From a virus: DNA of 31,098 nt. Made by a program: the position numbers and the translations under genes. The DNA is taken from IMG/VR virus record IMGVR_UViG_3300009159_000211, positions 1 to 31,098 of that record. One strand, 5' to 3'. Below, piece by piece: positions 15,784 to 20,664 of the stretch. The notes beneath the pieces were generated by a model, which saw only the letters and a program-made list of their open reading frames with translations, did no database searches and was not told where the DNA came from. Position 1 is the stretch's first letter. Each line of letters opens with the position of its first letter.

Positions 15784-15924
15784 TTTCGGGATAGACGATA
15801 TGATTGAGTCCCTTGTAATCTAGCACATGGCGGCATGTGTGACACACCAGTAGATTATAAAGGTCGATAAACTCTTGTATACGAGACAAACTAATTCAAG
15901 TGTACACCGAATTAGTTCCCGAAA
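15784..15924 (+). ncRNA. Multi-branched structured RNA between tRNA-Ile and tRNA-Ala
   Basis: It is closed by TTTCGGGA (15784-15791) with TCCCGAAA (15917-15924). Inside are TTGTAATCTA/TAGATTATAA (15813/15851, one G-T pair) capped by CACATG-GCGG-CATGTG, and an 8-bp hairpin ACTAATTC/GAATTAGT (15890/15909). The architecture resembles the 14910-15115 RNA: an 8-bp closing stem around several hairpins. No known family was recognised. Confidence 0.68.
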
Positions 15925-15934
15925 ACTTATTCAT

Positions 15935-16009
15935 GGGCTGTTAGTGATAATGGGAGCACGGGGGCTTTGCACGTCCTAGGTAAGAGTTCGATTCTCTTAC
16001 GGTCCACCA
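15935..16009 (+). tRNA. tRNA-Ala (TGC), divergent copy
   Basis: Acceptor GGGCTGT/ACGGTCC, anticodon loop TTTGCAC on GGGGC/GTCCT with wobble pairs, T-arm AAGAG-TTCGATT-CTCTT, and encoded CCA. Acceptor and anticodon stems are weak. A more standard tRNA-Ala(TGC) lies at 23805. Confidence 0.82.
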
Positions 16010-16015
16010 AACAAT

Positions 16016-16107
16016 GGAAGATAATGCAGGTGGGATGGTCCGCCGACTAGCCTTGAAAACTAGGTTCTCTTAACAGGGATGGGGTTCGACTCCTCTGTCT
16101 TCCGCCA
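16016..16107 (+). tRNA. tRNA-Ser (TGA), divergent copy
   Basis: This type II tRNA of 92 nt has acceptor GGAAGAT/GTCTTCC and discriminator G. The anticodon loop is CTTGAAA on a stem with a C31-A39 mismatch, and CCA is encoded. A more regular tRNA-Ser(TGA) lies at 23885. Confidence 0.85.
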
Positions 16108-16122
16108 AACAAAGGAATCAAA

Positions 16123-16491
16123 ATGTTAAAACAATTTAATATCGATGAACAATATATATGTGATGTAACTGTTAGAACTGAATTTGATTTAGTAAAAGAT
16201 AGAAACAATCCTACATACGATGACCTCATCAAAGTCCTTAAGGGACGGGATAAGATGACTAGCACAAGCAACAAAGACCACGATGAGTTTACCGAACTAC
16301 GTGAAGAATTGGGTAGATTAGGTTACATCAAAATTGAACGTGGATGGTGGAACGGTGATAGAGTCACAAAATCATTTAAATTGAACGAATGGTCTTTTCG
16401 TAAAAATCATAAGTTTCCTTGCGCGGCAGCACTAAGCAATAGTATTCATTGTGCTAGGAAATTTGGATGGAAGAACATTTCATCGTATTAA
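16123..16491 (+). CDS. Hypothetical protein (122 aa)
   Basis: ATG follows AAAGGAATC, a plausible ribosome binding site. The protein is mixed-charge with no signal peptide or membrane segment. It contains a segment rich in Asp, Lys and Ser (KMTSTSNKDHDE) and a C-terminal aromatic/basic part (GWWNGDRVTKSFKLNEW). It could be winged-helix-like (ELREELGRLGYIKIERG), as in small transcription factors, but no motif is decisive. It lies between tRNA-Ser and tRNA-Pro on the same strand and is presumably expressed with the array. Confidence 0.75.
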   Translation: MLKQFNIDEQYICDVTVRTEFDLVKDRNNPTYDDLIKVLKGRDKMTSTSNKDHDEFTELREELGRLGYIKIERGWWNGDRVTKSFKLNEWSFRKNHKFPCAAALSNSIHCARKFGWKNISSY

Positions 16492-16498
16492 GAATTAT

Positions 16499-16576
16499 CT
16501 GGGTATATTGTCAACTTGGTAGACGGCCGGGCTTGGAACTCGGAGGCTGGAGGTTCAAATCCTCCTACCCAGACCA
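16499..16576 (+). tRNA. tRNA-Pro (TGG)
   Basis: Acceptor CTGGGTA/TACCCAG, anticodon loop CTTGGAA on CCGGG/CTCGG, and encoded CCA. The motif copy B begins 6 nt after it. A second tRNA-Pro(TGG) lies at 22326. Confidence 0.93.
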
Positions 16577-16581
16577 CTTTT

Positions 16582-16639
16582 AGGATGCGTTCAGCAACTT
16601 TAAAAATTCAACTTTTAATTGAAAAATAAGCATCCTGTT
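16582..16639 (+). ncRNA. RGGAT-CAGCAA RNA motif, copy B
   Basis: AGGATGC (16582-16588) pairs with GCATCCT (16630-16636). CAGCAA sits 5 nt after AGGAT. An inner hairpin TTCAA/TTGAA has loop CTTTTAA. It ends in ATCCTGTT. It follows tRNA-Pro directly. Confidence 0.82.
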
Positions 16640-16648
16640 CTTTTCTAT

Positions 16649-16724
16649 GGAGTCACTAGTGTAGAGGTTCGCACCCTAGTCTGTGAAACTGGTAGTACGG
16701 GATCGTTCCCCGTGTGACTCCCCA
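16649..16724 (+). tRNA. tRNA-His (GTG) with unusual T-loop
   Basis: The acceptor GAGTCAC/GTGACTC is preceded by an encoded G that can pair with discriminator C, the histidine identity pair G-1:C73. Anticodon loop CTGTGAA; CCA encoded. The T-arm ACGGG-ATCGTTC-CCCGT has A54 and U58. Confidence 0.9.
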
Positions 16725-16736
16725 AATATTTTAATA

Positions 16737-16916
16737 TCAGTCTATAAAATCAAGCCATGGTCTACAATGTGCTATTGACATAGCAAACCACATTAAAGCC
16801 ATTTCATATGATTGGGTACCGCACACAGGCAGATTGAAGTAAAACAGATTAACAAACCCCATAATCACAAACAATGGAGTGGGGAAGAGAATGATAAATC
16901 TTTTTATATTAGACAT
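16737..16916 (-). CDS. Small membrane protein (59 aa)
   Basis: ATG 16916 gives a 59-aa protein with two hydrophobic stretches (FIILFPTPLFVIMGFVNLFY and a second around YEMALMWFAMSI), so it probably spans the membrane twice. It lies on the minus strand inside the plus-strand tRNA array. An exact TATAAATA octamer ends 4 nt before the start, which supports this start over a longer one. No Shine-Dalgarno sequence is visible. Function is unknown; small late membrane proteins in phages often relate to lysis or the envelope. Confidence 0.6.
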   Translation of the reverse strand: MSNIKRFIILFPTPLFVIMGFVNLFYFNLPVCGTQSYEMALMWFAMSIAHCRPWLDFID

Positions 16917-16920
16917 TACA

Positions 16921-16928
16921 TATTTATA
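16921..16928 (-). promoter_or_regulatory. Late promoter octamer (TATAAATA, exact consensus)
   Basis: The minus strand reads TATAAATA 4 nt upstream of the small membrane protein ATG. It touches the first base of tRNA-Phe on the other strand. Confidence 0.65.
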
Positions 16929-17003
16929 CAACTTTAGCTGATGTGGTCATAGCAGTGGGCTGAAAACTCATGGAAACTGGTTCGATTCCAGTAGGTTGTA
17001 CCA
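16928..17003 (+). tRNA. tRNA-Phe (GAA)
   Basis: Acceptor ACAACTT/AGGTTGT, anticodon loop CTGAAAA on GTGGG/CTCAT, T-arm ACTGG-TTCGATT-CCAGT, and encoded CCA. Confidence 0.92.
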
Positions 17004-17010
17004 AACCAAT

Positions 17011-17097
17011 ACCCTTATAGACAAATTGGTAAAGTCACTCTCCTCAAAAGGGAGCATCTTAAAAGATATCTGAGTTCGAATCTCAGTGGGGGTACCA
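17011..17097 (+). tRNA. tRNA-Leu (CAA)
   Basis: A type II tRNA with acceptor ACCCTTA/TGGGGGT, anticodon loop CTCAAAA, long variable arm (GCATCTTAAAAGATAT), T-arm CTGAG-TTCGAAT-CTCAG, and encoded CCA. Confidence 0.92.
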
Positions 17098-17100
17098 GTG

Positions 17101-17129
17101 TTGACAGTAATTCAATTATCTGTTATAGT
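17101..17129 (+). promoter_or_regulatory. Sigma70-type promoter before tRNA-Arg(TCG)
   Basis: TTGACA, 17-bp spacer, TATAGT. The expected transcription start falls at or just before the tRNA 5' end at 17138. Confidence 0.75.
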
Positions 17130-17137
17130 ATATACAT

Positions 17138-17212
17138 GGGTCATTAACTCAGTGGAAGAGTTCTGGTCTTCGAAACCAGCAGTCAGAGGTTCGAATCCTC
17201 TATGACCCTCCA
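17138..17212 (+). tRNA. tRNA-Arg (TCG)
   Basis: Acceptor GGGTCAT/ATGACCC with discriminator T, anticodon loop CTTCGAA on CTGGT/ACCAG, and encoded CCA. Confidence 0.93.
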
Positions 17213-17258
17213 AACTAGTTAAATAGTTATAGTGACAATAGCAACAAAGGAGTAGAAA

Positions 17259-17819
17259 ATGGCTGTTCTAGCACTAGATATCTCAGGAGTTCCCCGACAG
17301 TGGATCTCATACGATGACGCAATTACCTACCATGCAAAGAATGCAATTGCATGGGCATTAGGGGAAGTTGTAGCTAAGTATCGTGGTGGTCTTCAAAACG
17401 ACGGTGAAATGAGTTACCTAGAAACTACTAGCATTATTGCTATTAAAGGTCATGGTTTCAATCCACACAAGCATGCCAATGTTGCACTAAGCAACCGTAC
17501 ACTATTCGGTCGTGACCGTTATGTGTGTGCATACTGCGGTGGGCATTTCCCCAATTATAACAATCTAAGTCGTGACCACATTCTGCCTAAGAGCCGAGGT
17601 GGTGAAAACACTTGGATGAACGTGGTTACTGCATGTAAGGACTGTAACGCAAAGAAGGGTCACAAACTGTTAAAAGAATGTGGTCTAGAATTGTTGTACA
17701 TCCCGTATGCACCAAATCACTATGAAAACATGATTCTACAACAACGCAACATACTTGCGGATCAAATGGATTACTTGCTTGCAGGTGTTCCAAAGCATAG
17801 TAGAATCTTATTGTCGTAA
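17259..17819 (+). CDS. HNH endonuclease
   Basis: The 186-aa protein has a C-terminal HNH nuclease domain. CAYC and CKDC form a zinc ribbon around LSRDHILPKSRGGENTW, in which the DH is the catalytic His site and the Asn follows at the expected spacing. The N-terminal ~85 residues contain no recognised DNA-binding motif. ATG follows AAAGGAG by 6 nt, a strong ribosome binding site. Free-standing HNH genes often lie beside phage tRNA arrays and can act as homing or nicking endonucleases. A GTTAAATA octamer at 17218 may give extra late transcription. Confidence 0.92.
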   Translation: MAVLALDISGVPRQWISYDDAITYHAKNAIAWALGEVVAKYRGGLQNDGEMSYLETTSIIAIKGHGFNPHKHANVALSNRTLFGRDRYVCAYCGGHFPNYNNLSRDHILPKSRGGENTWMNVVTACKDCNAKKGHKLLKECGLELLYIPYAPNHYENMILQQRNILADQMDYLLAGVPKHSRILLS

Positions 17820-17821
17820 AA

Positions 17822-17862
17822 ATATCACAGGGACTCTTGACAGAAAAGTTTCCCTGTGATAT
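17822..17862. repeat. 12-bp inverted repeat around a promoter
   Basis: ATATCACAGGGA (17822-17833) and TCCCTGTGATAT (17851-17862) are exact reverse complements. The -35 hexamer lies in the loop, and the right arm overlaps the first three bases of the -10. It could be an operator, or the hairpin could end HNH transcription; no U-run follows, so the operator reading is favoured. Confidence 0.7.
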
Positions 17863-17865
17863 AAT
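17837..17865 (+). promoter_or_regulatory. Consensus sigma70 promoter
   Basis: TTGACA, 17-bp spacer, TATAAT: an exact match to the consensus. It drives tRNA-Thr(TGT) and genes downstream, and is embedded in the inverted repeat 17822-17862. Confidence 0.88.
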
Positions 17866-17884
17866 TCATGTAAATAGAATGAAA

Positions 17885-17959
17885 GCCCGATTGGCTCAGA
17901 GGTAGAGCAACCGCCTTGTAAGCGGTAGGTCGTCTGTTCGATTCAGACATTGGGCACCA
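17885..17959 (+). tRNA. tRNA-Thr (TGT)
   Basis: Acceptor GCCCGAT/ATTGGGC, anticodon loop CTTGTAA on ACCGC/GCGGT, and encoded CCA. Confidence 0.93.
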
Positions 17960-17966
17960 AATTTAT

Positions 17967-18042
17967 TCCCCAGTAGCACAGCGGTAGTTGCAGTTGACTG
18001 TTAATCAACGTGTCGGTGGTTCGATCCCATCCTGGGGAGCCA
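17967..18042 (+). tRNA. tRNA-Asn (GTT)
   Basis: Acceptor TCCCCAG/CTGGGGA, anticodon loop CTGTTAA on GTTGA/TCAAC, discriminator G, and encoded CCA. Confidence 0.93.
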
Positions 18043-18061
18043 ATTTTTCAATGGAGAAAGT

Positions 18062-18256
18062 ATGTTAGTAAGTGAAAACGCAGGTTATAAATTGTATTGT
18101 GAAGTTCGTAAACTTGACATTCATCCACAGGACAATCATGTCCGAATTTATACAACATATGACTGGGCTAAGAATCCAGATGCAGAACAAAACAAACTAG
18201 AGTTGTTCCTTAATGATAAGGAACTAGAAACACTCAGACAATCACTAACAGCCTAA
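18062..18256 (+). CDS. Hypothetical protein (64 aa)
   Basis: ATG follows GGAGAAAGT, a plausible ribosome binding site. The product is a small soluble acidic protein (VRIYTTYDWAKNPD, then LELFLNDKELETLRQSL) that looks like a beta-strand pair and a C-terminal helix. It lies between tRNA-Asn and tRNA-Arg. No family was recognised. Confidence 0.75.
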   Translation: MLVSENAGYKLYCEVRKLDIHPQDNHVRIYTTYDWAKNPDAEQNKLELFLNDKELETLRQSLTA

Positions 18257-18261
18257 TATAT

Positions 18262-18336
18262 CTGGCGTTCGTTCAACGGATAGGACATCTTTCTTCTAAA
18301 GAGATAATAGTGGTTCGATTCCACTACGCCGGACCA
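18262..18336 (+). tRNA. tRNA-Arg (TCT)
   Basis: Acceptor CTGGCGT/ACGCCGG, anticodon loop CTTCTAA on TCTTT/AGAGA, and encoded CCA. Its end is 1 nt from the stop codon of the convergent J-domain gene. Confidence 0.92.
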
Positions 18337-18337
18337 A

Positions 18338-18916
18338 TTACTTAATAAATAATTGCCAATCTTCCGTACTGTAATGATAGTTTTCTAGTATATCTAGCAT
18401 TTTGATAAAAACTATCATTGTTCTTTTGTGACCGGCAAGTTCAGTTTGTGTATGTGTAATTTTTCTTTCTACAATTGCTTGTAGAAAGTTTTCACCTTCT
18501 GTTTTTAATTTGATTTTTTTACTAATGATGGTTAATTTCCGTACAGTGTTTTCACATTCGTTGATAGCAGTTGTGGCATTGCGTTGAGCATCATATATAT
18601 CAACTTTCATCTTTAGTATTAAATCATCAAGTTCTGGGTTTATTTGTTGGGTATGGTGAGATACCATGTTAGCAAGCCTACCAAAAACTTCGTTATCAAC
18701 ACCGGCTTCTTCATAATGTTCGCCGGTTGAATCATAGTGTGAACGTTTTACCGGATCACTTAGTATTTCGTATGCTAATTTGATTCGTTTGAATTTATCT
18801 TCGGATCCTCCCTTATCAGGGTGGTGTGTTTGTGCTAGTGTCCTGTATTTTTGCTTGATTTCATCAGGGGTGCAAGTTCTTGGCAATTCAAGTTCTTCGT
18901 ATAAGGTAGTATCCAT
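18338..18916 (-). CDS. J-domain (DnaJ-like) protein
   Basis: This 192-aa protein begins with a J-domain. YRTLAQTHHPDKGGSEDKF contains the invariant HPD motif (near residue 33) that stimulates Hsp70 ATPase activity, followed by FKRIKLAYEILSDP. The rest is helical and charged, with no Gly/Phe-rich or zinc-finger region, so it is a type III J-protein that recruits host DnaK to a specific client. It lies on the minus strand within the tRNA array. A GATAAATA octamer 4 nt before the start suggests late expression. Confidence 0.9.
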   Translation of the reverse strand: MDTTLYEELELPRTCTPDEIKQKYRTLAQTHHPDKGGSEDKFKRIKLAYEILSDPVKRSHYDSTGEHYEEAGVDNEVFGRLANMVSHHTQQINPELDDLILKMKVDIYDAQRNATTAINECENTVRKLTIISKKIKLKTEGENFLQAIVERKITHTQTELAGHKRTMIVFIKMLDILENYHYSTEDWQLFIK

Positions 18917-18920
18917 AACA

Positions 18921-18928
18921 TATTTATC
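18921..18928 (-). promoter_or_regulatory. Late-type promoter octamer (GATAAATA)
   Basis: The minus strand reads GATAAATA, one base from the T4 late consensus, 4 nt upstream of the J-domain gene start. Confidence 0.6.
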
Positions 18929-18954
18929 GTGTTGTATTTTTGCAACAACATCGG

Positions 18955-18983
18955 TTTACAATAAATCGATTTGGTGCTATACT
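18955..18983 (+). promoter_or_regulatory. Sigma70-type promoter, copy 1 of tandem pair
   Basis: TTTACA, 17-bp spacer, TATACT. The region to about 19004 is an imperfect direct repeat of the promoter and leader start at 19061-19109; both share TAATGAGTTGAGA. Confidence 0.72.
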
Positions 18984-19060
18984 ATGTCTAATGAGTTGAG
19001 AGATTGATTCATAGGTGAGTTGAAGAAATGATAGCGTTGTAAAAATACAACACAAACAAT

Positions 19061-19089
19061 TTGACAATAAAGCCGATTAGATGTATAAT
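19061..19089 (+). promoter_or_regulatory. Consensus sigma70 promoter, copy 2 of tandem pair
   Basis: TTGACA, 17-bp spacer, TATAAT: an exact consensus. It is followed by a ~200-nt leader with a boxA-like element and hairpins before the next genes. Confidence 0.88.
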
Positions 19090-19301
19090 ACATTTAATGA
19101 GTTGAGAAATCAACAGGTTGTTTCAAAAAGCGAGACACGCTAGCAATAGCAAAAAGTCAAGCAGGAAACATTAAATGAGCCGGTCTCAGCCAACTGTTCT
19201 TTAAAAAGTTAATTGTCATATAGTCCCTGTTAAGTTCAGGGTACTATATGAAAACGCATTAGGTTACTAAGCCAGTAGGTAACTTAGGAGAGACTATATC
19301 A
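19090..19301 (+). ncRNA. Leader RNA with boxA-like element and hairpin
   Basis: No sizeable gene lies between 18917 and 19301. From the promoters the transcript runs through a boxA-like sequence (19195-19207). Next comes a 12-bp hairpin with one bulged base (ATATAGTCCCTG with CAGGGTACTATAT, 19217-19250) and a smaller one around GTTAC/GTAAC (19264-19288). The layout of tandem promoters, leader, boxA and stem resembles an rRNA operon leader. Confidence 0.6.
19195..19207 (+). promoter_or_regulatory. boxA-like antitermination site
   Basis: TGTTCTTTAAAAA closely resembles proteobacterial rRNA boxA (TGCTCTTTAACA in E. coli; forms with TGTTCTTTAAAAA in beta-proteobacteria). boxA binds NusB/S10 and helps polymerase read through untranslated structured RNA, which would fit a tRNA operon. 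Confidence 0.6.
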
Positions 19302-19523
19302 GTGGCCGCACTGACTCTCGCTAAGTTTACACGAAACCTTGAGATAATATCAGGAGGACGCTGGAACAACTTAGCCTGTAATGTGGTTAGAATCTTATCG
19401 GTAGACGGTACCGTGAGAAACCAGATGAAGTTCTGGAACGGTTCTAAACATCCTAATGCATTTTCATATAGTAAATTTGTGCAGGTTGGACAATCTTCCG
19501 GAGATTGTTATTTGGGTCTGTAG
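19302..19523 (+). CDS. Possible small protein (73 aa)
   Basis: A GTG-started frame of 73 codons follows AGGAGA by about 12 nt. The product (GGRWNNLACNVVRILSVDG, then KHPNAFSYSKF) has a coding-like composition but no recognised family. It ends about 50 nt before tRNA-Glu. Because it lies in a leader-like region rich in stems, it could instead be part of the untranslated RNA. Confidence 0.45.
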   Translation: MAALTLAKFTRNLEIISGGRWNNLACNVVRILSVDGTVRNQMKFWNGSKHPNAFSYSKFVQVGQSSGDCYLGL

Positions 19524-19572
19524 ATAGAAATTTCGATACCTATCGTGACTAAGATACGCACAATGTTTTTAT

Positions 19573-19647
19573 GCACGATTCGTCTATCGGTTAGGACACA
19601 TGCCTTTCACGTATGTAAGAGGGGTTCGATTCCCCTATCGTGTACCA
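19573..19647 (+). tRNA. tRNA-Glu (TTC), second copy
   Basis: Acceptor GCACGAT/ATCGTGT, anticodon loop CTTTCAC on CATGC/GTATG, and encoded CCA. It differs strongly from the copy at 15255, so it is not a recent duplication. Confidence 0.9.
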
Positions 19648-19654
19648 AGTTTTT

Positions 19655-19727
19655 AAGGGCATATCGCCTGAGCACTTCTCCCAGCAATGGGACACTAGGC
19701 TCTGCAACCTTGTCCTTACTCTTTTTT
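19655..19727 (+). ncRNA. Rod-like small RNA between tRNA-Glu and tRNA-Asp
   Basis: The 7-bp end stem AAGGGCA/TGTCCTT (19655/19711) encloses GCCT/AGGC (19666/19697) and a 5-bp hairpin TCCCA-GCAA-TGGGA with a GNRA loop. A CTTTTTT run follows, so it may act as a processed small RNA or a terminator-like element. No family was recognised. Confidence 0.55.
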
Positions 19728-19802
19728 GGTCTCAAAGTGTTCATGGACGCATACATGCCTGTCACGCATGAGGAGCGGGATCGTTACCCGCTGGGACCGC
19801 CA
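19728..19802 (+). tRNA. tRNA-Asp (GTC) with unusual T-loop
   Basis: Acceptor GGTCTCA/TGGGACC, anticodon loop CTGTCAC on CATGC/GCATG, discriminator G, and encoded CCA. The T-arm GCGGG-ATCGTTA-CCCGC has A54 and U58. Confidence 0.9.
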
Positions 19803-19808
19803 ACATTA

Positions 19809-19900
19809 GGAAGGTTGGATGAGTGGCTTAAATCAGCAGTTTGCTAAACTGCGGGGTGCCGTAAGGTGCCCCGAGGGTTCGAATCCCTCACCTTCCACCA
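19809..19900 (+). tRNA. tRNA-Ser (GCT)
   Basis: A type II tRNA with acceptor GGAAGGT/ACCTTCC, anticodon loop TTGCTAA on GCAGT/ACTGC, a long variable arm around GGGTGCCGTAAGGTGCCC, and encoded CCA. Confidence 0.93.
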
Positions 19901-19911
19901 GAGCATTTGAT

Positions 19912-19989
19912 GCCTAGATGGCAGAGTGGTCCAATGCAACGGATTGCAAATCCGTAAAACCGTCAGTTCAAATCTGACTCTAGGTTCCA
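19912..19989 (+). tRNA. tRNA-Cys (GCA)
   Basis: Acceptor GCCTAGA/TCTAGGT, discriminator T as expected for Cys, anticodon loop TTGCAAA on ACGGA/TCCGT, and encoded CCA. Confidence 0.92.
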
Positions 19990-20008
19990 AATTTTAAAGG
20001 AGAATATT

Positions 20009-20137
20009 GTGGCACATAAGCAACAAGGTATTCTAACACGTAGTCCTCAATGGTGGAAACACCTTAGAGATTGGAAGCGAGTGTTCTGGAAATCAGAACG
20101 ACAAGCACAAAAGAGAAATGTTAATAAAGGAGAATGA
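20009..20137 (+). CDS. Small basic protein (42 aa), unknown
   Basis: GTG follows AAAGGAG by 6 nt, a strong ribosome binding site. The 42-aa product is rich in Lys, Arg and Trp (RSPQWWKHLRDWKRVFW), suggesting nucleic acid or membrane contact. Its last codons contain another AAAGGAG, which would serve the next ATG at 20139; that frame hits TAG after six codons. Confidence 0.55.
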   Translation: MAHKQQGILTRSPQWWKHLRDWKRVFWKSERQAQKRNVNKGE

Positions 20138-20219
20138 CATGAAACGAGGTAAACTCTAGTGTCACTCTAAACTTCCGTATGGTTTAGGGTTGGCACGTAA
20201 AATCAATTAATACGTACAA

Positions 20220-20294
20220 CCCTTCGAGGTGTTATGGTAGCATACTCGGCTCTTACCCGATGAGGCGTCAGTTCGACTCTGACTGAAGGGACCA
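20220..20294 (+). tRNA. tRNA-Lys (CTT)
   Basis: Acceptor CCCTTCG/TGAAGGG, anticodon loop CTCTTAC with the outer anticodon-stem pair mismatched, T-arm GTCAG-TTCGACT-CTGAC, and encoded CCA. Confidence 0.88.
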
Positions 20295-20297
20295 TAT

Positions 20298-20371
20298 GGA
20301 GGTATAACTTAACGGTAAAGTAGTAGGCTTTTAACCTATTAATCAGAGTTCGATTCTCTGTGCCTCTACCA
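20298..20371 (+). tRNA. tRNA-Lys (TTT)
   Basis: Acceptor GGAGGTA/TGCCTCT, anticodon loop CTTTTAA on GTAGG/CCTAT, and encoded CCA. Its ACCA end is the first part of the long hairpin 20368-20468. Confidence 0.9.
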
Positions 20372-20468
20372 TATAAAAACACATTACTTGCCCGACCGTA
20401 AAAGTCGTGGTAAACTACAAGAGAAGTGGGTTCGAATCCCGGGGACTGGTAGTGTGTTCCTATATGGT
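20368..20468 (+). ncRNA. Long hairpin with T-arm-like domain after tRNA-Lys
   Basis: ACCATATA (20368-20375) pairs with TATATGGT (20461-20468). After a 2-nt mismatch, AACACATTAC pairs with GTAGTGTGTT (20378/20449, one G-T pair). The interior holds a 4-bp hairpin CGAC/GTCG with a 7-nt loop and a T-arm-like TGGG-TTCGAAT-CCCG. The first bases are the ACCA of tRNA-Lys, as in the hairpin at 15554-15625. A decayed or specialised tRNA-like element is possible. Confidence 0.6.
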
Positions 20469-20479
20469 AGAAAAATTTT

Positions 20480-20566
20480 GGAGATGTAGGAAAATTGGTA
20501 ACCCCAGTGGACTGTAAATCCGCCGCCCGAAAGGCACTACTGGTTCGACTCCAGTCGTCTCCACCA
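20480..20566 (+). tRNA. tRNA-Tyr (GTA)
   Basis: A type II tRNA with acceptor GGAGATG/CGTCTCC, anticodon loop CTGTAAA on GTGGA/TCCGC, variable arm GCCCGAAAGGC, and encoded CCA. Confidence 0.93.
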
Positions 20567-20573
20567 ATAATAT

Positions 20574-20661
20574 GCAACATAGGATGTAACGGGGTGTGGT
20601 TGCCTCAACCTTGAATGCTCAGGGTTTTCTTGCGTGGGTTCGAATCCCGCATGTTGCGCCA
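20574..20661 (+). tRNA. tRNA-like gene without a normal anticodon loop
   Basis: A perfect acceptor GCAACAT/ATGTTGC, discriminator G, encoded CCA and T-arm GTGGG-TTCGAAT-CCCGC are present. A D-like hairpin is GTAAC/GTTGC. Where the anticodon arm should be, AACCTTGA and TCAGGGTT form 8 bp around a 4-nt loop ATGC, so no 7-nt loop with U33 can be drawn. It may be a tRNA mimic or a decayed tRNA. The identity cannot be assigned. Confidence 0.6.
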
Positions 20662-20664
20662 AGT

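Noticed and set aside
20203-20580. Minus-strand frame across tRNA-Lys, tRNA-Lys and tRNA-Tyr
   Set aside because: It is the antisense of three tRNA genes; translated T-arm repeats give it a protein-like look.
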